From Sphingomonadaceae bacterium (GTDB lineage: Bacteria; Pseudomonadota; Alphaproteobacteria; Sphingomonadales; Sphingomonadaceae), in contig JANYGC010000100.1 in NCBI GenBank assembly GCA_025359425.1, positions 62,001-126,000 on the forward strand: DNA of 64,000 nt, in the 5' to 3' direction. Positions 17,559 through 26,996 of this stretch are shown piece by piece. Each line of letters opens with the position of its first letter. The stretch's first letter is position 1. A program made the translations under genes and the position numbers. The notes under the pieces are model-generated. The model made no database searches. It was not told where the DNA came from and worked only from the letters and a program-made list of their open reading frames with translations.

Positions 17559-18224
17559 TCACTCATGCGGCGGATCGGACAGGACTTCACCTTCCGCCTC
17601 CTGCATCAGCCCGTGGCGCAGCAGCATCGGCAACTGGGTGAAGGTGAACAGGAACGACAGCGGCATGAACAGCCACAGCTTGAGCGAAATCCAGGTGCCG
17701 AAATTGCCATTGGCGACGTTATAGTACTGGCGCAGCACTTCATTCAGCACGGCGAGGGCGATGAAAAAGAACCCCCAGTTGCGCGACAGTTTCAGCCAGC
17801 CCGCATCGCTCAGCCCCTCGAACGCGGCTTCGAGCAGGTATTTGAGGAAAGGCCGTCCGCGCCATGCGCCGATCAGCAGAGTAATCCCGAACAGCAGATA
17901 AATCGCGGTTGGCTTGATCTGGATAAACACCGGGTTGCGCAGCAGGATGGTCAGCCCGCCAAACCCGATGATCAGCAGGGTGGAAAGCCACAGCATCGGC
18001 GATATCCGACCCAGCCGCCAGCGTGACACCACCAGCGCCGTGAGCGCCGCCAGCATGAACGCGGCGGTGCTTTTGATCACCGCCAGCATCTCGCCAATCG
18101 GATCGTTGTGGTCGCTCGGCGAGAAGTGGCGGTAGCTCAGGAAGAACACCAGCACCGGGCCGTAATCTACCGCGATGTTGAGCCAGCCGGTTTTGGCTTT
18201 AGCCTTGGGAGCGGCCACCTCCAT
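17559..18224 (-). CDS. yciB: Septation protein A / YciB-family inner-membrane protein
   Basis: Inner-membrane protein of 221 residues of the YciB/IspZ family, implicated in cell envelope and division in other bacteria. It has about five to six hydrophobic helices, the family block VDYGPVLVFFLSY at the start, and NWGFFFIALAVLNE in the C-terminal half. I choose the ATG at 18224, which overlaps the ftsY TGA; a GTG at 18227 is one codon earlier. It is last in the operon dapF-mtaB-ftsY-yciB. Confidence 0.9.
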   Translation of the reverse strand: MEVAAPKAKAKTGWLNIAVDYGPVLVFFLSYRHFSPSDHNDPIGEMLAVIKSTAAFMLAALTALVVSRWRLGRISPMLWLSTLLIIGFGGLTILLRNPVFIQIKPTAIYLLFGITLLIGAWRGRPFLKYLLEAAFEGLSDAGWLKLSRNWGFFFIALAVLNEVLRQYYNVANGNFGTWISLKLWLFMPLSFLFTFTQLPMLLRHGLMQEAEGEVLSDPPHE

Positions 18225-19162
18225 CACGCCACCCCCGCAATAACGCGCGCGACCAGATCGGGATCGAACGGGCGCAAGTCGTCGAGTTTTTCGCCGACCC
18301 CGATCGCGTGGATCGGCAAGCCGTATTGCTCGGCTGCGGCAACCAGCACCCCGCCACGCGCGGTGCCGTCGAGCTTGGTCATGATCAGTCCGGTCACTCC
18401 GGCAACCTCCTTGAATGTATCGATCTGTTGAAGTGCGTTCTGGCCGTTGGTGGCATCGAGCACGAGCACCACATCGTGCGGCGCCTCGGGATTGAGCCGG
18501 CCGAGCACGCGGCGGATTTTCGCCAGTTCGTCCATCAGCTCGCGCTTGTTGTGCAGCCGCCCGGCGGTGTCGACGATCAGCGCGTCGATCCCTTGCTCGG
18601 TCGCCGCCTTGACCGCATCGAACACCACCGCCGAAGGATCGCCGCCCTCGGGGCCGGTGATGATCGGCACCCCGACCCGCTCGGCCCAGACCGCCAGTTG
18701 CTGGATCGCAGCGGCACGGAAAGTATCACCCGCCGCCAGCATCACGCTGTAATCGAGCTCCTGGAAATAGTGCGCCAGCTTGGCAATGGTGGTGGTCTTG
18801 CCGCTGCCGTTGACCCCGATCACCAGGATCACCTGCGGGCGCGGGAAGGCAACCACGTCGATCTGTCTGGCCACCGGGCGCAGGATTGCGGCGATCTCTT
18901 CGGCGACTGCGGCGCGGATCGAGGCTTCGTCGGCGCCGCGCTCAAAACGTTCACCCGCCAGCTTTTCGCGGATCCGTGCGGCGGCACGCGGGCCCAGGTC
19001 GGACAGGATCAGCGCGTCTTCCAGCTCGTCGAGCTGGCTCTCGTCGAGCCGGGTCTTGCTGACGATCCCGGCGATGTTTTCGCCCAGCCGCTCGGAGGTT
19101 TTGCGGAACCCGCCGAGGACCCGGTCGGACCAGCTCGATTCAATCGAGTCACTTGGGCTCAT
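18224..19162 (-). CDS. ftsY: Signal recognition particle receptor FtsY
   Basis: SRP GTPase receptor that docks ribosome-nascent chain complexes at the translocon. The 312-residue protein is the short, NG-domain form without a long acidic A domain. Motifs: G1 GVNGSGKTTT (116-125), DTAGR (198-202), and TKLDGTARGG (262-271). The ATG at 19162 overlaps the mtaB stop by 4 bases; the longer frame reads back through mtaB. Confidence 0.97.
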   Translation of the reverse strand: MSPSDSIESSWSDRVLGGFRKTSERLGENIAGIVSKTRLDESQLDELEDALILSDLGPRAAARIREKLAGERFERGADEASIRAAVAEEIAAILRPVARQIDVVAFPRPQVILVIGVNGSGKTTTIAKLAHYFQELDYSVMLAAGDTFRAAAIQQLAVWAERVGVPIITGPEGGDPSAVVFDAVKAATEQGIDALIVDTAGRLHNKRELMDELAKIRRVLGRLNPEAPHDVVLVLDATNGQNALQQIDTFKEVAGVTGLIMTKLDGTARGGVLVAAAEQYGLPIHAIGVGEKLDDLRPFDPDLVARVIAGVA

Positions 19163-20334
19163 ACCAGCAGGCCTTCGATGATGCGGGTCGGGGTCACGGT
19201 CACAACGGTTCCGGCTGGGGTTCCGGGCGGCAACTGCACCCGGGCGAAGCTGGGCGCATGGCCGGTTCCGTCGCGTTCCGCAAGCACGCTGAGCGGCTGG
19301 CCGAGGTGGGCGGCGAGCCATGTCGCGCGCTGCCCGGCCACGGCGGCGCGCAGCTCGGCGGCGCGGGCCTTGATGGTCAGGCCATCCACCTGCGGCATCA
19401 GCGCGGCGGGGGTGCCGGGACGGCGCGAGTAGGGGAAGATGTGGCCGTGGACCACGGTCAGCTCGGCGATGATCGAGAGGTTGTCGGCGTGCGCGGCAGC
19501 GCTCTCGGTCGGGAACCCAGCGATCAGATCGGCGCCCAGCGCAAGTTCGGGCCGCCGGGCGCGCAGGTCCGTCACCAGCCGGAGCGCATCGCCGCGCAAG
19601 TGGCGGCGCTTCATCCGTTTGAGGATCAGGTCGTTGCCGTGCTGGAGCGAGAGGTGCAGGTACGGCAGCAGGCGCTGCTCCGCGGCAATCAGATCGAACA
19701 GCAGCGGATCGATTTCCACTCCATCGACCGAGGACAGCCGCAAGCGTTCGAGCCCCGGAAAAGCCCCGAGAATAGCCGCGACCAGTGCGCCGAGCCGCGG
19801 CGCGCCGGGCAGGTCATGACCCCAGCTGGTCAGGTCCACCCCGGTCAAAACCACTTCGCGTGCACCACGGTGCAAAAAGCGGTCAACCTGCTGCAAGACT
19901 TCACCTACCGGCAGCGAGCGGCTGCTCCCGCGCCCCTGCGGAATCACGCAGAAAGTGCAGGCATGATCGCAGCCGTTCTGCACCGCGATGAAGGCGCGGG
20001 TGTGCCTGGTCTGCTCCAGCGCGGGTGGGTTTGATGCCACGTTCCAGCTGCGCGGATCGAGCTTGGTGGCATTTGCGACCAGTCCATCGACCTCGGGCAT
20101 CGCGGCCAGTGCTTCGCGTTCGACTTCGGCGGCGCAGCCGGTCACCAGCAGCCGCGCGGTGGGATGATCGCGCCGCGCCCGCCGGATCGCCTGACGCGTC
20201 TGGCGCACGGCTTCGGCGGTCACCGCGCAGCTGTTGATCACCACCAGATCGCCGTCCTGCGGCAGCATCGCGCGCAGCTGGTCGCTCTCGGACAGGTTGA
20301 GGCGGCACCCCAGTGAAATAACTTGCAGGCTCAC
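19159..20334 (-). CDS. mtaB: tRNA (t6A37) methylthiotransferase MtaB
   Basis: Radical SAM enzyme that adds a methylthio group to t6A37 in tRNA. The 391-residue protein has the UPF0004 domain with three cluster cysteines (C10, C36, C67), the radical SAM motif C122xxxC126xxC129, and a C-terminal TRAM-like end. MtaB is preferred over MiaB or RimO from the short SLGCRLN start and the CDHACTFC context. The GTG at 20334 overlaps the dapF TGA (GTGA). Confidence 0.9.
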   Translation of the reverse strand: MSLQVISLGCRLNLSESDQLRAMLPQDGDLVVINSCAVTAEAVRQTRQAIRRARRDHPTARLLVTGCAAEVEREALAAMPEVDGLVANATKLDPRSWNVASNPPALEQTRHTRAFIAVQNGCDHACTFCVIPQGRGSSRSLPVGEVLQQVDRFLHRGAREVVLTGVDLTSWGHDLPGAPRLGALVAAILGAFPGLERLRLSSVDGVEIDPLLFDLIAAEQRLLPYLHLSLQHGNDLILKRMKRRHLRGDALRLVTDLRARRPELALGADLIAGFPTESAAAHADNLSIIAELTVVHGHIFPYSRRPGTPAALMPQVDGLTIKARAAELRAAVAGQRATWLAAHLGQPLSVLAERDGTGHAPSFARVQLPPGTPAGTVVTVTPTRIIEGLLV

Positions 20335-21143
20335 GCCGGGTAGTCCTCGCTCTCGAACGCCCCGCGAAAGCTCTCGGCCGCTGGCCCGGTCATGCGGATC
20401 GAACCTGCTGCGGTCCATTCGATCGTCAATTCCCCGCCGGGCAGGGCGACGGTAACCTCGCGGTCGGTCAGCCCGCGCCGCATCGCGCCGATCGCGGTGG
20501 CGCAGGCCCCGGTGCCGCAGGCTTGCGTTTCACCCACTCCGCGTTCCCATACCCGCAGGCGAATGCGCTGGCGGCTCTCAACGGTGGCGACATTGACGTT
20601 GATCCGCTCGGGAAACAGCGGGTCGTGTTCGATTTCGGGGCCGAGCCGGTCAAGCTCGACGCTGCCGCAATCGGGGACGAAAAACACCACGTGCGGGTTG
20701 CCGACATTGACCGCGGTCGGCGCTTCGAGCCTGTCCCAGGCAACCGGCATGGTGTGGGTGTCGATCGCATAGGCCAGCGGAATCTGGTCCCATTCGAACC
20801 GCGGCGCGGGCAATTCGGCCGTAACCCCGCTGTCCGCCGGATCGACCGACAAAAGCCCGCCCAGCGTCTCGATCCGGGCGGATCTGCCCAGCAACAGCCC
20901 GACCGCGCGGCTGGCATTGCCGCACGCCTCGACCTCGCCGCCATCGTGGTTGAATATCCGCATTCTGAGGTCGGCGGCTTGCGCTGGTTCGAGCAGGATC
21001 AGCTGGTCGCAGCCGATCCCGGTGTGGCGGTCGGCCAAGGCTGCGGCGAGCGCGGCGGTCATCACCGGCACTCCGTCAGCGCGCGCGTCCAGCACGATGA
21101 AATCGTTGCCCAGACCGTGCATCTTGACGAAGGGAACCCGCAT
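20331..21143 (-). CDS. dapF: Diaminopimelate epimerase
   Basis: Converts LL-DAP to meso-DAP for lysine and peptidoglycan synthesis by a two-cysteine acid/base mechanism. The 270-residue protein has both catalytic cysteines: C74 in EACGNASRAVG and C209 in QACGTGACATA. It starts MRVPFVKMHGLGNDF, the usual family start, at ATG 21143; the longer frame is antisense to the downstream EAL gene. First gene of dapF-mtaB-ftsY-yciB. Confidence 0.97.
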   Translation of the reverse strand: MRVPFVKMHGLGNDFIVLDARADGVPVMTAALAAALADRHTGIGCDQLILLEPAQAADLRMRIFNHDGGEVEACGNASRAVGLLLGRSARIETLGGLLSVDPADSGVTAELPAPRFEWDQIPLAYAIDTHTMPVAWDRLEAPTAVNVGNPHVVFFVPDCGSVELDRLGPEIEHDPLFPERINVNVATVESRQRIRLRVWERGVGETQACGTGACATAIGAMRRGLTDREVTVALPGGELTIEWTAAGSIRMTGPAAESFRGAFESEDYPA

Positions 21144-21189
21144 GGCCTGCGCTCTATGCGCTACGGTGGGTTGCGTAAAGGGTCGGAAC

Positions 21190-22830
21190 CTAGCGCGCGG
21201 CGCGCTGCTGGGCGCTTGCAGCAGGCGCGACGGGCGCTTCGAGCAGCAGGTCAAGCTGCGCCAGCTCGGCCTCGGTGCGGTCGGCCGGTTCAGGGAAACC
21301 GTAGAGATAACCCTGACCCTTGAACTTGCCGAAACGGCGCAGCTCGGCGAGCACCGCCTCGTTTTCGATCCCTTCGGCGGTAATCGGGAGGCCCAGACCT
21401 TCGCCCAGCGCAATGATCGACTGGATGATGGTCGCGCTGTCTTTGTCATCGAGCAGCGACATTACGAAGCTGCGGTTGATCTTGATCCGGTCGAACGGCA
21501 AGGTGCGCAGCTGTGACAGCGAGCTGTAGCCGCTCCCGAAATCGTCGAGACTGACCGTGATACCCTGGTTCTTGAGGCTGGTGATCAGCGAGCGGACCAG
21601 CCCGACGTTTTCATGCAGGCAGCTTTCGGTGACTTCGACGTCAAGCCGGCTGGGCGGAAAGTTGGCTTCCACCAGGATCTTGAGCAGCTTTTGCGCAAAC
21701 CACGGATCGCGCAGTTGCACCGGCGAAATGTTAACCGACAAGGTCAGCTTCGGGTCCCAGTTCTTGGCATCGCGCAGCGCCTGGCGGATCAGGGATTCGG
21801 ACAATTCGCCGATCACCCCGATTTCCTCGGCGACCGGGATGAAGATATCGGGGTTGACCATGCCCAGCTTGGGCGAGTTCCACCGTGCCAGCATTTCAAA
21901 CCCGGTGATGCTGCCGCTTTCGAGATCGATCTGCTTTTCGTAATAGGGAACGAATTCGCCGAGCGGGATGCCCCGGCGGACCCCGGCGGCCACTTCCGAT
22001 TGAAAGCGTTGCTCGCTCTCCATGTTGGCTTCGAACCAGGCGTAGCGGTTCCGGCCGTTGCGCTTGGCGTGGTACATGGCGATGTCGGCCATGTGCAGCT
22101 GCGCCTGGATATCGGCTGGCTGGCCCGGCTCGGTCCGGCTGATGCCCGCAGAGATGGTCGTCTCGAGCTCGAAATCGCCGAACTGCACGGGCTGGGCGAC
22201 TTTCGCGATCAGCGCCTCGGCCAGCCGCTCGACCTCATCGGTGCGCGCCGGAGCAAACGGCAGGATGACGGCAAATTCGTCGCCGCCGAGCCGCGCGAGC
22301 AAGGCCTCGGGCGGCAACGCCTGGCGAATCCGTTCGGCGGCTTCGCCCAGCAGGCAATCGCCCGCAGCGTGGCCGTTGACGTCGTTGACCTGTTTGAAGC
22401 GATCGAGATCGAGCATGATGAACGCGACCAGATCGCCGCGCGCCTTTGCGGTGGTGGCGAGCGCGCTGGCCGCCGCGCCGATGCTGCGGCGATTGAGGCA
22501 GCCGGTCAGCGCGTCATGTTCGGTCAGGTCGCGCGCCAGTGCTTCGGCCTTGCGCCGCTCGGCAATTTCGGCGCTCAAGTCGCGGTAGCGCCGCCAGCCG
22601 AAGATCACGAGCGCGATGTTGAGCAGCAGCGCGTTGATCAACAGCCGATCGGGCCCGCTGCCGTCGCCGACCATACTGCGCACGATCTGCGGCAGCACCG
22701 AGCCGCCGTTGCCGACAAACAGGATGATTGCGGCGCTGGCAACTCCGAGCGTGACGATGTCACGGTTCGACCGCCCCAATCGGGGCGAAACCGCGTCGCG
22801 CGCTGTCACTGTCATTTCGCCCTGCGCCAT
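21190..22830 (-). CDS. Membrane GGDEF-EAL protein (cyclic di-GMP turnover)
   Basis: Protein of 546 residues with two N-terminal membrane helices (about 25-50 and 63-80), a GGDEF domain (about 100-270) and an EAL domain (about 285-530). The cyclase signature GGDEF is intact at 182-186, and no RxxD inhibitory site precedes it. In the EAL domain the signature reads EML (312-314), but N367, E402 and the DD pair 429-430 remain, so phosphodiesterase activity is plausible. The dominant activity cannot be told. The gap to dapF is 46 bases. A CtrA-like site lies 60-74 bases upstream of the start. Confidence 0.92.
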   Translation of the reverse strand: MAQGEMTVTARDAVSPRLGRSNRDIVTLGVASAAIILFVGNGGSVLPQIVRSMVGDGSGPDRLLINALLLNIALVIFGWRRYRDLSAEIAERRKAEALARDLTEHDALTGCLNRRSIGAAASALATTAKARGDLVAFIMLDLDRFKQVNDVNGHAAGDCLLGEAAERIRQALPPEALLARLGGDEFAVILPFAPARTDEVERLAEALIAKVAQPVQFGDFELETTISAGISRTEPGQPADIQAQLHMADIAMYHAKRNGRNRYAWFEANMESEQRFQSEVAAGVRRGIPLGEFVPYYEKQIDLESGSITGFEMLARWNSPKLGMVNPDIFIPVAEEIGVIGELSESLIRQALRDAKNWDPKLTLSVNISPVQLRDPWFAQKLLKILVEANFPPSRLDVEVTESCLHENVGLVRSLITSLKNQGITVSLDDFGSGYSSLSQLRTLPFDRIKINRSFVMSLLDDKDSATIIQSIIALGEGLGLPITAEGIENEAVLAELRRFGKFKGQGYLYGFPEPADRTEAELAQLDLLLEAPVAPAASAQQRAAR

Positions 22831-22889
22831 GCGCGCGCTTCCCCTGCCTGCAGACCGGCAAGATATCGCAGGAAGGCCTGAAAATAGCG

Positions 22890-22904
22890 TTAAAGCCGAC
22901 TTTA
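22890..22904 (-). promoter_or_regulatory. CtrA-like binding site
   Basis: On the minus strand TAAA-N7-TTAA (then CG) matches the CtrA consensus TTAA-N7-TTAAC with one mismatch in the first half-site. It sits upstream of the GGDEF-EAL gene at promoter distance. CtrA often controls motility and cyclic di-GMP genes in alphaproteobacteria, so cell-cycle or phosphorelay control is a reasonable inference. Confidence 0.4.
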
Positions 22905-22927
22905 CGACCGGTTGGCAGAGTTGGGGG

Positions 22928-23866
22928 TTACGTCTTCAGCCCAATCTCGCGCAGCCGCTGCTGGAGGAATTCGTCGGCCAGGATCGGCTCGGGATAGCGG
23001 TCGGGATTGTCCGGGGAGATGCATTGCGGCAAAGTCCGAATCGGAAAATCGCTGCGCAGGTGGAGGAAGAACGGCATCGAATAACGGCTGAACTGGGCGC
23101 GCGTCGCATCGGGATTGCGCACCCGGTGAATGGTCGAGGGCAGCATGTGATTGGTCAGCCGCTCCAACATGTCGCCGACGTTGACCACCAATGCACCTTC
23201 GGGCGGATTGGCCGGAATCCAGGTGCCGTCGCGGGTCAGCAGTTCAAGCCCGGCTTCCTCCGCACCGAGCAGCAGCGTGATCAGGTTGATATCGCCGTGC
23301 GCCCCGGCGCGGATGGCTTCGCCGTCCATTCCGGTCAGCGGCGGGTAATGGAGCAGCCGCATGACCGAATTGCCGTCCTCGATGCCCGCATCGAACCAGT
23401 GCTCGTCGAGCCCGAGGTAGGTCGCGATGCGCGCGAGGATGGTTGCACCGGCAGCGTCGAACTGGCGGTAGAGTTCGGTGAAAACCTGCTCGAACCCGTC
23501 CGGCCTGGCCGGCCAGACATTGGGCGGCATCGACAGATCGGCGAGCGGGCTGCCCGCGGGCAGATCACGCCCGATGTGCCAGAATTCCTTGAGATCGTGC
23601 GCCTTGGCGTCCTTGGCGATCTCGACCCCGAACGGGGTATAACCGCGCGCTCCGGCGATCGCCGGATTGTGGTAGCTGCGCTTCTCTTCATCGGACAATT
23701 TGAAGAACACTTCCGAGAGCTGCCAGGCACGGCCGATCAGGTCGCGGTCGATGCCGAAATCCTTGACCAGCGCGAAGCCGAAAGTGCGGAAGCTTTCGCC
23801 GATATCCTGCGAAAAGCGCGCCTTGTCGGCGGCGAGCGAGAGGACTGGGAGTTTATCGAGTACCAT
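22928..23866 (-). CDS. 2-oxoglutarate/Fe(II)-dependent oxygenase, isopenicillin N synthase-like
   Basis: Soluble dioxygenase of 312 residues; substrate unknown. It has the N-terminal non-haem dioxygenase domain (about 5-120) and the double-stranded beta-helix domain with iron ligands H190, D192 (AHGDINLITLL) and H247 (STIHRVRNP), then RxS (R261, S263) for 2-oxoglutarate. The ATG at 23866 gives the usual MxxxLPVLSL start; the longer frame reads antisense through the EVE gene. It is divergent from the EVE gene with a 63-base gap. Confidence 0.9.
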   Translation of the reverse strand: MVLDKLPVLSLAADKARFSQDIGESFRTFGFALVKDFGIDRDLIGRAWQLSEVFFKLSDEEKRSYHNPAIAGARGYTPFGVEIAKDAKAHDLKEFWHIGRDLPAGSPLADLSMPPNVWPARPDGFEQVFTELYRQFDAAGATILARIATYLGLDEHWFDAGIEDGNSVMRLLHYPPLTGMDGEAIRAGAHGDINLITLLLGAEEAGLELLTRDGTWIPANPPEGALVVNVGDMLERLTNHMLPSTIHRVRNPDATRAQFSRYSMPFFLHLRSDFPIRTLPQCISPDNPDRYPEPILADEFLQQRLREIGLKT

Positions 23867-23929
23867 TGGTGGACGGGTCCGTGATTGCCTTGCTATGGGC
23901 GCGGTATAGACCCTTTTGCACGGCGTGAC

Positions 23930-24361
23930 ATGACCAAAATCAAATCGTACTGGCTGCTTAAATCGGAACCCGACGTGTACGGCTGGGATGACCTGATCGC
24001 CGAGGGCGAGGGCACCTGGGACGGGGTGCGCAACTACACCGCGCGGTTGCATTTGCGCGCCATGGCGGTGGGCGATGAGGCGTTTTTCTATCATTCGAAC
24101 GTGGGCGTGGAGATTGTCGGGATCATCAGGATCACCCAGGCCGGGTTTCAGGACCCGACCGATGAGACCGGGCGCTGGACTTCGGTCAAAGTCAAGCCGG
24201 TCAGGAAGCTCAAGCGAACGGTGACCTTGAAGGAGATCAAGGCCGATCCCGCGCTGGCGGACATGGACCTGCTGACCAAGTTCCGGCTCTCGATCTCGCC
24301 GGTGAAGTCGGATGAGTGGGAGCATATCGTGGCGCTGTCGAAGAAGCGGCCAGCAGTTTGA
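23930..24361 (+). CDS. EVE domain protein
   Basis: Small protein of 143 residues made of one EVE (PUA-like) domain, the fold that reads modified bases in DNA or RNA. The family start SYWLLKSEPDVYGWDDL is clear, followed by WDGVRNYTAR and FYHSN, which line the base pocket. Bacterial stand-alone EVE proteins of this kind are widespread and of unsettled function. The start at ATG 23930 removes a non-homologous 15-residue lead. Confidence 0.92.
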   Translation: MTKIKSYWLLKSEPDVYGWDDLIAEGEGTWDGVRNYTARLHLRAMAVGDEAFFYHSNVGVEIVGIIRITQAGFQDPTDETGRWTSVKVKPVRKLKRTVTLKEIKADPALADMDLLTKFRLSISPVKSDEWEHIVALSKKRPAV

Positions 24362-24404
24362 ATGGGATACGCAAAGGGCAAGTTTTAGGCGGGGGTAGTT
24401 TGTC

Positions 24405-25187
24405 ATGGCGATTGTGATTGAAGCAACGGAGCGTCCGGCCGCAGCGCTGCGCCCCGGGCTGGACAGGTACAGGGACCTGCACCTGTGGATGATCATCCCG
24501 ATGGTGATCATGCAAATCGGGATTTTTTATGACTACTGGGGCGATCTCTTTGAGAATGCTTGGGCAGTCCACATCCATTACTGGACGGCCACTCTTTGGT
24601 ACCTCTTCCTTATCGCCCAACCCTACTACGCAACGCACGGCCAGCTTGAGCGGCACAGGACTAATGGCATCATCGGAATGTTCCTGGCTGGCGGGGTGGC
24701 GCTAACGGCCTTGAGCGCTCTCAATCGTGACATCGTCAGCGCGGACCTCTCGGCTCGGATGCCCGATCGCTTTGGGCCGTTCGAGCCGTGGTTCTTCTAT
24801 GGCATCGCAGCGATCGAACTGGTTATGATGTCGGCTTTCATCATTGCAGTGATCCAGGCGATTCGTCATCGCCGCTCGCTAGACGATCATGCCTGGTGGC
24901 TAATTTCGACGGTCTTCATCATCATGATGCCGGCACTCGGTCGCGGGCTGCAGGCATTATGGGCACTGGTCCTGGATGGTAACGATCCGCAGATAGTATC
25001 CACTCCGATTTACGTTTGCACCGCGATTATCCTCACACTTCTGTTCTGGGCGGCGCGAAGATATGGGCGCGTGAACCATCCCGCCACTTGGCTGGCGCTC
25101 GGCACGAACCTGTTCAACCTGCTGTTCGAACCGCTTGGACGCTGGGAATGGCTGCAAGGTGTTTTGCGGATGGCCATCAAGGGCTAG
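24405..25187 (+). CDS. Hypothetical multi-pass membrane protein
   Basis: Protein of 260 residues with about seven hydrophobic helices. Conserved-looking histidines occur in HIHYWTATLW, LERHRTNG and DDHAWWL. That spacing recalls DUF2306 or b561-like proteins with haem-type histidines, but I cannot assign it. It lies 43 bases after the EVE gene and overlaps the end of the convergent TPP enzyme gene by 4 bases. Base composition is a little lower in GC than its neighbours. Confidence 0.75.
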   Translation: MAIVIEATERPAAALRPGLDRYRDLHLWMIIPMVIMQIGIFYDYWGDLFENAWAVHIHYWTATLWYLFLIAQPYYATHGQLERHRTNGIIGMFLAGGVALTALSALNRDIVSADLSARMPDRFGPFEPWFFYGIAAIELVMMSAFIIAVIQAIRHRRSLDDHAWWLISTVFIIMMPALGRGLQALWALVLDGNDPQIVSTPIYVCTAIILTLLFWAARRYGRVNHPATWLALGTNLFNLLFEPLGRWEWLQGVLRMAIKG

Positions 25188-26848
25188 GCCCGGCTCCGTA
25201 ATCCAGAGATTGTCGCACCCCCGGCGCTGAGCTGTTCGACATCAATGATCAAGTGCAGCAACCGCAAACCCTTGTGCGTTTGCGCTTCGGCAAGCGCTTC
25301 GCCAAATTGCGCGGTGGTCTCGACTCGCGCCGACCACCCGCCATAGGCCACCGCCAGCGCGGCGAAATCGGGATTGTGCAGCGTGGTGCCTGAAACCCGC
25401 GCCGGGAACTCGCGCTCCTGGTGCATGCGGATCGTGCCGTAAGCGCTGTTGTCGACCAGCACGACCAGCAGGTCGCAGCCATATTGCACGGCGGTCGCTA
25501 GTTCCTGCCCGTTCATCAGGAAATCGCCATCGCCCGCCAGCGCGACCACGGTGCGCTCGGGATGACGCAATGCTGCGGCGACGGCTGCGGGGACGCCGTA
25601 ACCCATCGCCCCGGCGGTGGGCGCGAGCTGCGTGGGAAATCCGTCGTAGTGCCAGTAGCGGTGCCACCAGCCCGAGAAATTGCCCGCACCGTTGCAGATG
25701 ATGCTGTCGCCCGGCAGCGCCTCGCGCATCGCGGTGACGCAAGCGCCCATGTCGAGCGCATAGGGCGCTGGCTTGGCGGTGGACCAGTCGAGCCATTCGA
25801 GGTGCGCTTCCTGGCCCGCATCGAACGAGGTCAGATCGTCATCCCACAAGTCCGCAGCCTCGGCGAATTCGGCCATGTCGGCGCAGATCGCAAGGTCCGG
25901 GCGGTAGACCCGGCCAAGCTCGTTGGGGTCCGGATGGATGTGGACCAGCAGTTGCCCGGGATGCTCGGGCGTGATCAGCGTATAGCCATCGGTGGTCGCC
26001 TCGCCCAGCCGCGCGCCGACCGCGATGATCAGATCGGCCTGTTTGATCCGCTGGGCCAGTTTGGGGCTGGGGCCATAACCCAGATTGCCGGCCCAGACCG
26101 GGCTGGCGTTGGAAATCGCGTCCTGCCGCCGGAACGCGCCTGCCACTGGCAAGCCGATGCGCTCGGCAAAGCTGGTGAAGTGCTCGCGCGCCTTGGCATG
26201 CCAGCCTGCGCCGCCGACGATGGCGACGGGCGAGGCCGCCGCTTCGATCATTTCGAGCAATACGCCCAGCGCATCGGGGCAGACGGCCTGCGCCGGGCGG
26301 GTTATCGCGGGTCGCGGCGAAACGCCGCTGACGTCCTCGAGCAACATGTCCTCGGGCAGCGCGATCACCACCGGCCCGGGGCGTCCGGCGAGCGCCACGG
26401 TCCACGCCCGCGCGACATATTCGGGAATCCGCGCCGGATCGTCGATCCGCAGCACCAGCTTGGCCAGCGGACCGAACATCGCCCCGAAATCGACCTCCTG
26501 AAACCCCTCGCGGTCTTTCATCCCGCGGTCGACATCGCCGACGAACAGCAGCATCGGTTGCGAATCCTGCATTGCGACGTGCACCCCGATGCTGGCGTTG
26601 GTCGCGCCGGGGCCGCGGGTGACGAAACATATGCCCGGTTTCCCGGTCATCGCCCCATCCGCGCAGGCCATGAACGCCGCGCCACCTTCCTGGCGGCACA
26701 CCACCGTGTCGATCTCAGGCGTATCGTGGAGCGCGTCGAGCACGGCTAAAAAGCTCTCGCCCGGAACGGTGAAAATGCGGTCGGCGCCCTGGGCGACGAG
26801 GCAATCGACGAGCAGCCGCCCGCCGTTAACTGTCGTATGCGTGGTCAT
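25184..26848 (-). CDS. Thiamine pyrophosphate-dependent enzyme, acetolactate synthase-like
   Basis: Protein of 554 residues with the three-domain TPP fold. The cofactor-activating glutamate is E54 in CRQEGGAAFMA, and the TPP/metal motif GDGDFLMN...VDNSAYG is near residue 440. Substrate is not clear; the family includes acetolactate synthase, oxalyl-CoA decarboxylase and benzoylformate decarboxylase. There is no small regulatory ilvH next to it, so biosynthetic acetolactate synthase is less likely. It overlaps the convergent membrane protein gene by 4 bases. Confidence 0.88.
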   Translation of the reverse strand: MTTHTTVNGGRLLVDCLVAQGADRIFTVPGESFLAVLDALHDTPEIDTVVCRQEGGAAFMACADGAMTGKPGICFVTRGPGATNASIGVHVAMQDSQPMLLFVGDVDRGMKDREGFQEVDFGAMFGPLAKLVLRIDDPARIPEYVARAWTVALAGRPGPVVIALPEDMLLEDVSGVSPRPAITRPAQAVCPDALGVLLEMIEAAASPVAIVGGAGWHAKAREHFTSFAERIGLPVAGAFRRQDAISNASPVWAGNLGYGPSPKLAQRIKQADLIIAVGARLGEATTDGYTLITPEHPGQLLVHIHPDPNELGRVYRPDLAICADMAEFAEAADLWDDDLTSFDAGQEAHLEWLDWSTAKPAPYALDMGACVTAMREALPGDSIICNGAGNFSGWWHRYWHYDGFPTQLAPTAGAMGYGVPAAVAAALRHPERTVVALAGDGDFLMNGQELATAVQYGCDLLVVLVDNSAYGTIRMHQEREFPARVSGTTLHNPDFAALAVAYGGWSARVETTAQFGEALAEAQTHKGLRLLHLIIDVEQLSAGGATISGLRSRA

Positions 26849-26941
26849 GGGCGGGCTTTAGCGACTGGCCGGGCTGGCCGCAACGTGGGGCGGAGTTTTC
26901 ACCAATCGATCCGGACCTGTGCCACTCTGGGAACAGGGCGG

Positions 26942-26956
26942 TTAACGGGGATTTTA
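26942..26956 (+). promoter_or_regulatory. CtrA-like binding site
   Basis: TTAA-N7-TTTA (then C) differs from TTAA-N7-TTAAC by one base. It lies 40 bases upstream of the small gene at 26997 and 94 bases upstream of the divergent TPP enzyme gene. A second TTAA occurs at 26983-26986, before the start codon. Confidence 0.35.
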
Positions 26957-26996
26957 CGGCTGGCGCGATGGTTTCTGATTACTTAACCCGGTCCCC

